A stretch of 64,000 nucleotides of DNA, taken from contig JAHKLX010000003.1 of assembly GCA_020854835.1 (NCBI GenBank), positions 1-64,000 on the forward strand, given 5' to 3'. The position numbers and the translations under genes were made by a program. A model generated the notes under the pieces. That model saw only the letters and a list, made by a program, of their open reading frames with translations, did not search any database and was not told the origin of the DNA. Below, piece by piece: positions 1 through 9,552 of this stretch (positions are counted from its first letter, which is position 1; each line of letters begins with the position of its first letter). The DNA is from Microcaldota archaeon. GTDB lineage: Archaea > Micrarchaeota > Micrarchaeia > Anstonellales > JAGGVH01.

Positions 1-3
1 AAT

Positions 4-1002
4 ATGACCAGAGGAAAATTAGTTAAAGTTGGTGTTGCCGCTGCTGTTTTGACAGCAGGAGGAGCAATTGCAGGAGAAGCTGTTAAACCAGATGTTAAAA
101 CTAATGATGTTAAACCAGTTGTTGTTAGTGAAAGAATACAAAAAGAAATGGATGATTTTAAACTTACTAGAGGAATGGAAACTGACAAAAAAGAACTGAG
201 AAAAACCTCTGAAGATTTAACTGATGAATATGAATGGAGATGGATGGCAGTTTTTACAGATACCTCTGGTGTTCCTGCAAGTGATGAATACCTTAAATGG
301 ACATATAAAAAGAATGGATCTCCGATAACAAACTCAACTGGAGGGGATACGACTTATACACTGACAGTAGGGGGAGAAGAATATTTGTGTGGAGTTTATG
401 CTGATACATTGATATTCCCAGATAGTTCTGATGCAAGAATAGTTACTTATACATATAGACAAGGAACTATGGAAGAACTAACATCAAGATGGGAGGGAAT
501 ATATATGAATAAATTATCATTTGCCAGTTGGGATCCAATGGCAACCAACTGGATAGAATATGTTAGAATCAGGGGTCCTCCGATAAGGGGGATTATATCT
601 GAAAGGTTTGTTAGGTATTTTGAAACAACGATAGACAGTACTTTTAATCAGTCAGGTGGAACTAGTATGGGAGGAAACATCCAAATACTTTACACTTTAA
701 ATGATCCAACAAATTACCTCTCAATTCCGCTTTCAATCCACGAATCTGAAAACAAACCAATGGAGTTAAATATGTCTGTTTATCCAAACCCTACTAATGC
801 AAGGTTTTCTGTTAAACTTCCAGAACAAATGACAGATGGAACTGTAACCTTGTATACAATTAATGGAGAAATTGTTGATAAAAAAATTATTGATGGAAGA
901 GAAGTGACTTTTGATGCTTCTGATTTGTCTTCGGGAAAATATTTGATAAGAGCACAGAATAGTGAATACGATGTTCATAGGAATGTTGTAATCATTAAAT
1001 GA
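4..1002 (+). CDS. Secreted protein with a T9SS-like C-terminal sorting domain
   Basis: This 332-residue protein starts with a signal peptide: a basic start (MTRGKLVKVG), then an alanine/glycine-rich core (AAAVLTAGGAIAGEA). Residues about 40-250 are not recognised; they are rich in Thr, Tyr and Trp and look extracellular. The last ~75 residues match the pattern of the Bacteroidota type IX secretion C-terminal domain (TIGR04183-like): VYPNPTNARFSV, then LYTINGEIV, then DLSSGKYLI and a final short strand ending in VVIIK. That domain is known for directing export and anchoring through the T9SS of outer-membrane bacteria, which an archaeon should lack, so transfer or reuse as a plain Ig-like module is inferred. 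The ATG sits 4 bases from the window edge, so an upstream start cannot be excluded. Confidence 0.8.
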   Translation: MTRGKLVKVGVAAAVLTAGGAIAGEAVKPDVKTNDVKPVVVSERIQKEMDDFKLTRGMETDKKELRKTSEDLTDEYEWRWMAVFTDTSGVPASDEYLKWTYKKNGSPITNSTGGDTTYTLTVGGEEYLCGVYADTLIFPDSSDARIVTYTYRQGTMEELTSRWEGIYMNKLSFASWDPMATNWIEYVRIRGPPIRGIISERFVRYFETTIDSTFNQSGGTSMGGNIQILYTLNDPTNYLSIPLSIHESENKPMELNMSVYPNPTNARFSVKLPEQMTDGTVTLYTINGEIVDKKIIDGREVTFDASDLSSGKYLIRAQNSEYDVHRNVVIIK

Positions 1003-1012
1003 ATTTTCCACA

Positions 1013-1501
1013 TTACCCATTTAATTTTTTTACCATCACACAAAGCATTAGTTTAAGATCAGGTTCTAAAAGTTCAATTTCAGTGTAAAAACCTTGTTTT
1101 AAATAGAAACCAACTAAAATAGAATGTTTCTTGAATACTAATAAAGTTAAAGAAGAGTAATTTTTAGAAATAGCATAATCAATAGCTTGTTTAAATAAAT
1201 GTGTACCTATCCCTTTTGAACGATAATTATCAGAAACCAAAAAATGACCAATAACACCTATTAAATTATCAAATTTATCTTTTTGATGAGCCAGAGGTAA
1301 AACACCCACTATTTTCTTATTATCTAAAGCAAGAAAAATTGTGTTATTGTCTTTACCTACTGTGGAATAGTACTCGCCAATAGAAGATTCTTTTTTAATC
1401 CACCATTTAGGAAAATCAGTGTAAGCATTAGGAAACTCCTTATAATAAAACTGAATTAAGTTATAAGAATCCTCACTATTAAACAACCGATAAGTTATCA
1501 T
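1013..1501 (-). CDS. GNAT family N-acetyltransferase
   Basis: About 162 residues with the layout of the GNAT acetyl-CoA transferase fold. A central strand (GVIGHFLVSDNYRSKGIGTH) carries the acetyl-CoA-binding R-S-K-G-I-G variant of the Q/RxxGxG/A motif, and a C-terminal LLVFKKHSILVGFYLKQGF matches the usual motif B. The substrate cannot be predicted. The first ATG (MITYRLF) is preferred; a longer version would need a TTG lying inside the end of the upstream gene. The gene begins 5 bases after the stop of the giant surface protein on the same strand and is probably co-transcribed with it. It converges with the secreted-protein gene on the other strand. Confidence 0.85.
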   Translation of the reverse strand: MITYRLFNSEDSYNLIQFYYKEFPNAYTDFPKWWIKKESSIGEYYSTVGKDNNTIFLALDNKKIVGVLPLAHQKDKFDNLIGVIGHFLVSDNYRSKGIGTHLFKQAIDYAISKNYSSLTLLVFKKHSILVGFYLKQGFYTEIELLEPDLKLMLCVMVKKLNG

Positions 1502-1505
1502 GTTA

Positions 1506-4500
1506 CTACCCAATCAGATCCGGACCGTAATCTCCTCCAGGAGGAGAATCCCCATCACCAGGGCTTACGCAGGTTGCTACGCCCCCAACAATCCCACATG
1601 TTGAACCCTCACCACATGTTGTTTCAACCAAAATAATACATGAACCTGAATCATCTTCACTGCACTCATAATTTCTAGCAGATGACCCTGAACACTCGTT
1701 ATGGACAACCGCATAATCCCCCTCACATCTTTTCCCGACATACCTATCCCCTAAGAAAGGCTTTGGTATTCTTGTGCACCCAACATCAACAGAAGGAAGA
1801 CAATAACCTCCATCACATTCTCCCTCTTCGCATTCTAAACCCAAAGTTGAATCGCATTCCTCCCCAATTTCAGAACCTTGTATCTGTTCACCCCACCAAC
1901 TTCCAGGAGAGGGAGGTTCGCATACTCCTGCAGTTTGTGCAAATTCAGGACATAAAAGTACTGCTGCTTCTGAAGTGTCCGTTTCAGGAGGATTTATTAC
2001 ATCATCAACCTGGCTGCAGAATTCAATACCTGAATGGTTATATTCATTAAATTGCCTGAATGTCATTAGTGTCAAATTGTCCGGGCTAAGGCTTAGTGCA
2101 GTATCTATAATATCTGAAGAAACGTCCCCTCCAGGAACACCATAGAAATTAAATGTCATATTAACCCAGCCAAGGTTATGGGCAGGAGTGAATTTGCATG
2201 TTTTTTGAGTATAGCAACATCCGTCATCATACAAACCCCCACAGGCTTCCTCACTAACTCCACACACAGTAGTATTATAATATTTTAATATCCCATATCT
2301 TGCAGTTGATGAAATTCCTGCAGGAGATTCGCTAACAATAGCTGGCCTTAGATAAACAGTTATGGCAAAGTCATTTGTTGTTAAACCGGGTGTGCCAACT
2401 GTTATCGGACCATCAACTTTCCATGTGCCGGAGAAGAGAGTGTCAATGCTAGGCAAATCTTTACCGAAATAAATGACGTCATGAATAATTGTTTGGCCAT
2501 AGGTATTAATTTTAGATGTGTCCATAACCTCTACACTAGAAAACTCTGTGTTGTAAACATCACAAACCAAGTCTGATTTCGTAGATAAATATAATATTAT
2601 GCTGTTTTGGATATGAGAATTACCTCCCTTTAAATTTATCCTAAACGGACTTAAAGCTTCAAGGGATATGAGAACATTTGAATTTTCAAAAGTAACAGAC
2701 AACCCCTCAGGGTTAGTTGAAACTGCGGTTCCATTAATAAGGCCGGTCTTGAGATTGAGAACATTAAAACTTTGTCCTCCTTCATTGAAAAAAATGTCGA
2801 TAACAGAGACATTTACATTTGAATTGACAAATTGAACATGTGCAAAATCTTTTATTTCTGTATAAGGGAGTGCTAGAGAATAACCCACTATAGAATCCTT
2901 AATCAAAACATCCGCAAAAGTATTAACCAAAAGAGAGGGATAAGATCCCTCAAGCGGATTGAAAACAGAATTTCCAGAAATTTCAGTATGGGAAGTACCA
3001 GTAAAGACATACTCCACATTAACTCCTCTCGTCTCAAACTTAACATTCTCAAAGACGTTTTCGTTTCCCTCTCCAGGATTGTTGTTTTCAACTAAAACTG
3101 ACCATGAAATGTTTGAATCTTTGATAGTAATAGATTTGGCATCGTCTGTGATTTTTAGGGCGTGGCCCAAAGTGTAAGGGGGGAACGCAGAATGGCGTGA
3201 TTTCAATTCAACATTCTTTATCTCAACACCTTCTGAATCACCCTCAATCAAAACAGCAAAAGTATTGATTCCTCCACTCCTAGACCCAAGCCTGTTCTCA
3301 ACATACTTTCCGTTTCCGTCTATTGTTATGTTCTTTGCTCCAGATATAACGAGTGTTGATGCGTCCTCAGAATAAAGATCTGAACACAATCTATACTTCT
3401 TGTTGTCTTCAAACGCAGTATAAGGATATCCTTCACAATCACGCACCACGTTTCCATCTATGGGGATATATTCCCATTCATCAGGAATAGGAACATCAAA
3501 GTCTAATCCTCCACATTCACAGTAGTGGCAAGCTTCAAGATCAGAGCAATGTGTTTGTGAAATATCGCTAAACGCATCGTTGTGCAAAACAATATCGCCA
3601 GCAGGAGAAGCATAATAAGTTTCTCTGCCATAACCATTAAAGCATATAAGTGAATCTTCAATTGTGTTTCCTGAGCCACGTGCAATAACTCCTGCAATTT
3701 GAGAGTAAGAAATGTTTGCGTTTTTAATCTTGTTGTTGTCTCCAAAAATGTAGATGGCTATTGGGGAACCATCATTCGAAACTATGTTGTCAATAGTAGA
3801 ATCTGAAACTCCTGATCCACTCCCTATGCCCAAATAAACACATGCTTCGCCTCCGTCACCAATAAGATAATCACTATCACAAACAATGTTTGAAATAGTG
3901 TTGTTTGTTCCACCAAATAAAACAATTCCCTGCGCTGAAGATATCACAAGATTATCTACAATAAGATTATTTGCAGTACCTCCAATAATACCCTCGACCC
4001 AAGAGCTAGTAGCGTGTATTTCATCTGCATTTTTTATAACTAAATTTACTTTTGAGTTTATGTCAATGATAGTGTGTGAAAATCCTCTTTCACCATGAGA
4101 AACTGTGTAATTGATAACTGAATTGTTCATATCAAAAAGAAGACCATCGTTCATGAAAATCAATGGTTTTTTAATATCATAATAATCTCTGCACAAAACA
4201 GTGTCTGCGTGTATTTCATATTTATTGGTTTCTCTGATTCTTTCTACCCCTCCCAAAACAAAAGAACGCGGGTCGTTTAAATTGACGCATTCATAATCTA
4301 CATCCCCACAAATCTCATCACAGTTTTGTTCGATGCCGTCAACATATTTTTTATTTAGTCGGCAGCTGTTGCCTTCAAAAACAGAAAGATCAAGTGAACC
4401 AGTATACACATCATACTCTCCATTATTTTCACATAAATAATTCTCCTTGAACATCACTCCGAGCAAATCGCTTTCAGAAGCATAGAATCCAAATTCTCCG

Positions 4501-7500
4501 TTATTTATTATTTGATTGTTGATTATCCGAACAATGTGGGCGTATGAAAATGTCATTAAATCAAATCCTTCATCGACAGATTTGAAATTGTAAAAATATA
4601 ATCCATGAACCTCATTTTGCGAAATAATTGAATTGTTTATATTCAAACCAGTATTAATTCCAGAAACATATACTCCAAAATCATTGTCAGTAAGTGTGTT
4701 ATCAGTTATGTGTACATACGAGCTTTGGTAAATATTAATACCGTTTAAGTTATCAATCAAGTTATTTTTATCTAGCACAACCTTTGAGGCAGAATCGATT
4801 AGAATACCATCCTCATAATTTCTAAATTCACAGTTTTTAACAGATACGTTTTCAGTATTGATAAACAAACCTTCCCCATTGCCATCCCCGCGAATTACAG
4901 AACCCTGGCAGTCCAAATTTATATTGTTTCCATCAATTAATAATGCAGGTGAGCTTGCAGGCAGATAATATTCTTTAGTACATAAAACAGTATCATAAAT
5001 AATTTTAAGATTGCAATCTCCTTCACACTCTTCCACTCTTGTAATTCCACCTATAGTATAAGTTGCAGGATTATCTAAATCAACACATTCAAAAGGGCAT
5101 CCTGAAAAATCACAAACCTCAGGAAGATTCTGATCCTCAACACTATGACAACCGTCTTCAACAACTGCCTTGCAAAAATATTCATTATCTGCTGAAGAAC
5201 TGTAAAATGTATTCCATGCATAAACACCTGTTGAATCACTTAAAGTTAATGTCTGTTCTGGAAGGACTGCAATCAGCTCCCCATTTTCATAAAGGCTCAT
5301 ATTAAACATAACAATTTCATCGTCATCAATTATGTTCACCTGACAGATCATATTTTGTCCCGGACAGTCAGTGCCAGCCATTGAAACCAAAATAGAGGGT
5401 GGTGTATTGAGCTCGCAACCAGGTAAACCACAATCTCCATTTGCGCAGTCTACTGTGTTGCTTCCAAAACCTGTCAAAACATTACAAGTATTTGAGCCAG
5501 ATGAGCCTGTTCCAGATTCAAAATGAACATCAACAGTATTTCCACAAATAATATTGTCAGTAAATGAATTGGTGTTTGAATCTTTAGAATAAACTCCATA
5601 TTCATAATTAGATATAATATTCATATAAACATAGTTTCCATTGTTCTGTGCAGGGAAATTTGTTTCTCCCAATACAATATCTGTTAAAAGAATTGCTTTG
5701 CCGTGTCCCTCCCCACTAAATCTATTTCCAAAAATCTGATGACTGTTTGAATAACCTATTAAAGTTAATTCGCCAAAATCATAAGATACTCCATTGAAAT
5801 CCAAAGCAGAGGCTTTTTTGTTTTCAAAATAATTGCCATAAACTGTGTTGTCAATTGTATAAAACATAATCATTCCTGCATGAGTATCTGATATTTCATT
5901 TTCATTTACAGCTGCCTTCTCAAGAGCACCAAAAATAATTCCTATGTCCCCGTCTGCCACATTATTAGATGAAATGATGCTCCCCAAAGCATAGGGACTG
6001 TATGGATCTCCTAAAACCACAATGCATGCACCAACAGGATGCTCCACTATTTCAGGTTCTTCAATAGGAGAAATGGGAGTTGGTGATGGAAGAGTCCCAG
6101 AACCAGAGTCTGGATCTTCGCCCACAACAACAGGATTTGTATCATCCACCTCGCTCTCTCCAATAACAAATTGATTTAGTCTATAATTTACAACTCCTTC
6201 ATCATCATGGGCCATATATCCTAGAGTAAAAGGTGTATGCACAATTATGGGTTTGGTTTCTCCAGTTTTTGAATCAGTATAGACCATTTTTGAGGTTGAC
6301 GAGGTTTGGAAAGAAGGCATGGTTGAATACCTATTAGAAACTATTCCAGAATATGCAGAACATTCCCTAACATCATTTTCAGTTACTGCGTTGTTTGTAG
6401 AGGAATCTGTGAAAACTATACCCATAACAACTTCTTCAATATCTGTCTCGTAAACTATTGAATCTTCTGCCTCTTTGAGCCAAACACCAACTCCTGCATA
6501 AAAACCGCGAATGTTTACATTGTGAATGACAATATTATTGGTTGCAATATTATCAGGAGAAGGCAACCCAATCTCAGTCATACTGGAAGGATCCCTATAA
6601 TGCTCTAAAGAATACCAATTGCTTATTGCAATTCTATCGTAACACTCCCCTGCATATATTGTATGGCCGTTTCCATCAAAATCAACAAAATCTTCAACTA
6701 TGACAAAAATAGTATTATAATAATCTCTATCTAAAACAGTTGATTCAGAAATATAAATTATTTCACATGCATCCCTATCAACACAATCACAATTGGGCCC
6801 TGTAAAACATTGATCAGTATAGATACACTGCCTGCATGAAATATCTCCCACAGTTAAACTTGTAACTTCCGTATAACTTGCCTCACAAACTGTTTGAGAA
6901 GTTATTTCCTCACATGATTCTACAAATGTACCAAAACAATAGTCTGTTGTTGAAATTGAAACAGTGTCTAAACACGTTTGGTCTACATTTGTTAAAACAA
7001 CCGTAAACACTATCTCATCAGCAGAACACTCATTTATGGATATTGGAACTGTTGCAGAGGTTTGAAGACTATCATAAGAAACACTTACAGGATCAGCACA
7101 AGCGGAAGCAGTTATTGAAGCTGCTTCAAAACCAGACGACCATTCAATAATTAAATTGACTGTATCTCCTGAAGAAACTTCTCCAACATTGGTTTTAACA
7201 TCACAAGAAGGGCAGGTGCAAACAGATGTGGAAACATCACTTTCAAAATAAACTGCAGTCAATGTTGGAATGTTTGCTATTAAATTATTTCTGAAACTAT
7301 TGCACGCATCCTCTTGATCCACACTGCATTGGTCAAACGAATATATAAAATAATCAGAATATTCTGTTAACGACCCAGTATGGCCAAAGTAAGACATATG
7401 ATTTAGGAATAAATTGTATATTTCATCTGAATCTGGATAGCCCCCAACAGTACATGTGCAGGAAGTAACTGAATCACTTAAACAATAGCCAAGGCCACAA

Positions 7501-8879
7501 TCACTATCTTCTTCACATGCAAGACCAGAAACACAAATAGTTTGTTGAGAATCATCAAAAGAGTAATACAATAATCCCGGATCCCCCCATACAACTGCTC
7601 GGTTTTGCTCAGAGTCCATTCCTAAAAAGTTTAAAGAGAAACTAGCTTGTTGTGAAACATCAAAAGAATCATCATGAATTATTATTCCTGCATTTAAAGT
7701 TTTTCCACCTGCCAAAACATACATTTTGTTTTCAACATTTATAATTTCTGTACAATACTCCCCATATCCTGGAAGAGATGAAATCCATTCCGTGCCATCA
7801 AAATCTTGTTTTAAAACTGCATTCGTCCCAGGGGCACATATATAACATTTTTCTTGGTTGTTGGAAATTGAAGCCCCAAATCTTTGATTTGAAGAATGCT
7901 CGGGCAGAACAGGCATTCCAAAAGGCGATACTGATCTCATAGATATATAACCTGATGGAAGTTCTTGGAGCATGTAAACCATTCCACTGTCACTATAAGA
8001 AGGCGCACCAATAATTAATGTTTCAATTAGATCTGTTCCAAAATAAAAACTGCAAATCCCAACATCCCCTGCTTCTGATTTAGGAGTATCTTCTAAGGAT
8101 AAAACACTAGCAGAAGATAAAAAATTTGAACTTAACGGATATTCTGAAATATAAGTTAGATATGAATGGTTGCCAGTTAAACCAAATTGGGCAGGATTTT
8201 GTTCTTTTTCAAATTGCATGATAAAATATTCTCTCCCATTCCACTCTAAAATCTCCAAAAGCATAGGTGGTTTTGAAAAACTATCTGATGAAACACAATC
8301 TCCTTTATCACATATTTGTGATGCAGAACCATATGGATAAAAAGTTACTGAAAAACCTCCAGTGTTGGAATTTTGTTTTAAAGGAACAGAATAGGTTAAG
8401 TTGGTAAAAGAGAATTGATTAGGTGTTATCTTATAAACTCCAGAAGTATCTGCAGTAAAAATACTTCCCCCATAATACTCTAAATCCCCAATTTCTGTAT
8501 TGAAAACCAATTCAACATGATTAAAATTGTGAGGATGAGCCGATGAGAGTGCTATGCCCTCAAAAGATTCAATATAACCAAAAGAACCTGGAAATCCTAA
8601 AGGTATGTCATATATGACAATATGACGCGGGATATTTTGAACAATTTCAGAGGGATTTTGTTTAAGGGGGATCCGGGTTTCAGTGAATATAACTTCACTT
8701 GAACCATCCCCATTTATATCTCCAAATTTGGCAACAGTAACATTTAAGTCTTCCCATAAGTACCCTTTGGCAATAGTGTTGCCATCAAGTATTAAAGGGC
8801 TTGTTATTCCTTGTAAGGATATATACTCTGAGTAAAATAAACCGATTAAAATTAAAAATATAAATTCTGTTTTTTTCAT
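1506..8879 (-). CDS. Giant secreted beta-helix surface protein (2457 residues)
   Basis: A signal peptide (MKKTEFIFLILIGLFYSEY) is followed by an FG-GAP/integrin-like calcium motif (GDINGDGSSEVIF) and several further N-terminal beta repeats. A Cys-rich segment (CEEDSDCGLGYC) then leads into long runs of right-handed parallel beta-helix repeats of the NosD/CASH type, rich in N-N-x-I and D-N-x-I turns and spread over roughly residues 700-2150. Cys pairs punctuate the blocks, suggesting disulfides. A second Cys-rich motif (CEEGECDGGYC) lies near the C-terminus. No C-terminal membrane anchor is visible, so the protein is secreted or held by other means. Many N-x-S/T sequons make it a likely AglB substrate. 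A GGGGTGAT ribosome site precedes the ATG. Adhesion or polysaccharide binding is plausible but inferred. No internal frameshift is apparent. Confidence 0.85.
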   Translation of the reverse strand: MKKTEFIFLILIGLFYSEYISLQGITSPLILDGNTIAKGYLWEDLNVTVAKFGDINGDGSSEVIFTETRIPLKQNPSEIVQNIPRHIVIYDIPLGFPGSFGYIESFEGIALSSAHPHNFNHVELVFNTEIGDLEYYGGSIFTADTSGVYKITPNQFSFTNLTYSVPLKQNSNTGGFSVTFYPYGSASQICDKGDCVSSDSFSKPPMLLEILEWNGREYFIMQFEKEQNPAQFGLTGNHSYLTYISEYPLSSNFLSSASVLSLEDTPKSEAGDVGICSFYFGTDLIETLIIGAPSYSDSGMVYMLQELPSGYISMRSVSPFGMPVLPEHSSNQRFGASISNNQEKCYICAPGTNAVLKQDFDGTEWISSLPGYGEYCTEIINVENKMYVLAGGKTLNAGIIIHDDSFDVSQQASFSLNFLGMDSEQNRAVVWGDPGLLYYSFDDSQQTICVSGLACEEDSDCGLGYCLSDSVTSCTCTVGGYPDSDEIYNLFLNHMSYFGHTGSLTEYSDYFIYSFDQCSVDQEDACNSFRNNLIANIPTLTAVYFESDVSTSVCTCPSCDVKTNVGEVSSGDTVNLIIEWSSGFEAASITASACADPVSVSYDSLQTSATVPISINECSADEIVFTVVLTNVDQTCLDTVSISTTDYCFGTFVESCEEITSQTVCEASYTEVTSLTVGDISCRQCIYTDQCFTGPNCDCVDRDACEIIYISESTVLDRDYYNTIFVIVEDFVDFDGNGHTIYAGECYDRIAISNWYSLEHYRDPSSMTEIGLPSPDNIATNNIVIHNVNIRGFYAGVGVWLKEAEDSIVYETDIEEVVMGIVFTDSSTNNAVTENDVRECSAYSGIVSNRYSTMPSFQTSSTSKMVYTDSKTGETKPIIVHTPFTLGYMAHDDEGVVNYRLNQFVIGESEVDDTNPVVVGEDPDSGSGTLPSPTPISPIEEPEIVEHPVGACIVVLGDPYSPYALGSIISSNNVADGDIGIIFGALEKAAVNENEISDTHAGMIMFYTIDNTVYGNYFENKKASALDFNGVSYDFGELTLIGYSNSHQIFGNRFSGEGHGKAILLTDIVLGETNFPAQNNGNYVYMNIISNYEYGVYSKDSNTNSFTDNIICGNTVDVHFESGTGSSGSNTCNVLTGFGSNTVDCANGDCGLPGCELNTPPSILVSMAGTDCPGQNMICQVNIIDDDEIVMFNMSLYENGELIAVLPEQTLTLSDSTGVYAWNTFYSSSADNEYFCKAVVEDGCHSVEDQNLPEVCDFSGCPFECVDLDNPATYTIGGITRVEECEGDCNLKIIYDTVLCTKEYYLPASSPALLIDGNNINLDCQGSVIRGDGNGEGLFINTENVSVKNCEFRNYEDGILIDSASKVVLDKNNLIDNLNGINIYQSSYVHITDNTLTDNDFGVYVSGINTGLNINNSIISQNEVHGLYFYNFKSVDEGFDLMTFSYAHIVRIINNQIINNGEFGFYASESDLLGVMFKENYLCENNGEYDVYTGSLDLSVFEGNSCRLNKKYVDGIEQNCDEICGDVDYECVNLNDPRSFVLGGVERIRETNKYEIHADTVLCRDYYDIKKPLIFMNDGLLFDMNNSVINYTVSHGERGFSHTIIDINSKVNLVIKNADEIHATSSWVEGIIGGTANNLIVDNLVISSAQGIVLFGGTNNTISNIVCDSDYLIGDGGEACVYLGIGSGSGVSDSTIDNIVSNDGSPIAIYIFGDNNKIKNANISYSQIAGVIARGSGNTIEDSLICFNGYGRETYYASPAGDIVLHNDAFSDISQTHCSDLEACHYCECGGLDFDVPIPDEWEYIPIDGNVVRDCEGYPYTAFEDNKKYRLCSDLYSEDASTLVISGAKNITIDGNGKYVENRLGSRSGGINTFAVLIEGDSEGVEIKNVELKSRHSAFPPYTLGHALKITDDAKSITIKDSNISWSVLVENNNPGEGNENVFENVKFETRGVNVEYVFTGTSHTEISGNSVFNPLEGSYPSLLVNTFADVLIKDSIVGYSLALPYTEIKDFAHVQFVNSNVNVSVIDIFFNEGGQSFNVLNLKTGLINGTAVSTNPEGLSVTFENSNVLISLEALSPFRINLKGGNSHIQNSIILYLSTKSDLVCDVYNTEFSSVEVMDTSKINTYGQTIIHDVIYFGKDLPSIDTLFSGTWKVDGPITVGTPGLTTNDFAITVYLRPAIVSESPAGISSTARYGILKYYNTTVCGVSEEACGGLYDDGCCYTQKTCKFTPAHNLGWVNMTFNFYGVPGGDVSSDIIDTALSLSPDNLTLMTFRQFNEYNHSGIEFCSQVDDVINPPETDTSEAAVLLCPEFAQTAGVCEPPSPGSWWGEQIQGSEIGEECDSTLGLECEEGECDGGYCLPSVDVGCTRIPKPFLGDRYVGKRCEGDYAVVHNECSGSSARNYECSEDDSGSCIILVETTCGEGSTCGIVGGVATCVSPGDGDSPPGGDYGPDLIG

Positions 8880-8917
8880 ATAGTATCACCCCAACATTAA
8901 TAATTAAAAAACTAAGA

Positions 8918-8930
8918 ATATTTATAAATC
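8918..8930 (+). promoter_or_regulatory. TATA-like box upstream of the pilin genes
   Basis: The A/T-rich element TATTTATAAAT lies in the 81-base gap between the divergent giant surface gene and the first pilin gene, about 35 bases before the pilin ATG. That fits an archaeal TATA box with a short leader carrying the GGTGG ribosome site. Assigned by spacing and composition only. Confidence 0.45.
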
Positions 8931-8960
8931 CTTTCTTAATTAAAATAAATGGTGGTTTAT

Positions 8961-9158
8961 ATGAAAGGACAAATTTCTGTTGAAATGTTGATAATACTCG
9001 CAATAGTTGTTGCAATTGCATTGCTCGTAGCATCACAAATGATTAGTATGGCCCAGGAAACAAGTGATAAAACAGATGATACACACAAAAAAATATTAGA
9101 TGACCTTGACACTACAGTCGAGGAAGTGACTACCTTTGTGATTTACGCTCCTGCCTAA
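8961..9158 (+). CDS. Pilin-like protein with class III signal peptide
   Basis: A 65-residue protein beginning MKGQISVEMLIILAIVVAIA. This is the archaeal class III signal peptide: short basic leader ending in K-G, then Q-x-S-x-E followed by a hydrophobic helix. It is processed by a type IV prepilin/archaellin peptidase (EppA/PibD family) between G and Q. The rest is a short polar tail (SQMISMAQETSDKTDD), so it may be a minor pilin or a scaffold subunit. The ATG at 8961 is chosen over one four codons earlier because GGTGG sits directly ahead of it. The next gene, 9 bases downstream, has the same signal. No pilus ATPase or platform gene is in the window. Confidence 0.85.
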   Translation: MKGQISVEMLIILAIVVAIALLVASQMISMAQETSDKTDDTHKKILDDLDTTVEEVTTFVIYAPA

Positions 9159-9167
9159 GGTCATATC

Positions 9168-9542
9168 ATGAAAGGCCAAGTTTCTTTGGAAATGCTTATT
9201 GTTTTTGCTGTTTTTTTAGTCGTGATTGCTTTTTCTCTTTCAAGTTTAAGCACTATGATGAAAAGAAATGTTGAAACGTATAATAAAATGGAATTTAAAA
9301 TGGTTGGGGGAGACATAGCCAATGCTGCAGAAAATGCTTGTATTTTGGGACATGGAAATGTGAGGAAAGTTAAAATACCTGTTGAAGTAGATATATCTTA
9401 CGATTATTCCAATAATGAAATAGTAATTGAAGGAGAAAATGATATATTCGCAAGATATATTCCGTGCGAAATTGAAAAAACAAGAATCGAAGGAACTGTA
9501 TATGTTAAAAACATCCAAGGCAAAATCTATATTGAAAATTAA
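9168..9542 (+). CDS. Pilin-like protein with class III signal peptide, longer
   Basis: 124 residues starting MKGQVSLEMLIVFAVFLVVI, the same Q-x-S-x-E class III prepilin signal as the preceding gene. A single N-terminal hydrophobic helix is followed by a ~90-residue globular part with beta strands and two cysteines (NACILGHG and IPCEIEK) that could form a disulfide. It is probably cleaved after G3 and assembled into a type IV pilus-like filament or placed in the membrane. It lies 9 bases after the shorter pilin and 10 bases before the splicing endonuclease gene, so a joint transcript is likely although the functions are unrelated. Confidence 0.82.
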   Translation: MKGQVSLEMLIVFAVFLVVIAFSLSSLSTMMKRNVETYNKMEFKMVGGDIANAAENACILGHGNVRKVKIPVEVDISYDYSNNEIVIEGENDIFARYIPCEIEKTRIEGTVYVKNIQGKIYIEN

Positions 9543-9552
9543 AGGTGCAAAT

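Noticed and set aside
1682-6000. Several open frames of 60-120 codons antisense or out of frame inside the giant surface gene
   Set aside because: They are shadows of the repetitive coding sequence, lack ribosome sites, and encode unlikely compositions.
9427-9552. 42-codon extension of the splicing endonuclease
   Set aside because: It overlaps the pilin gene in another frame and has no ribosome site; the start at 9553 follows AAGGTG.
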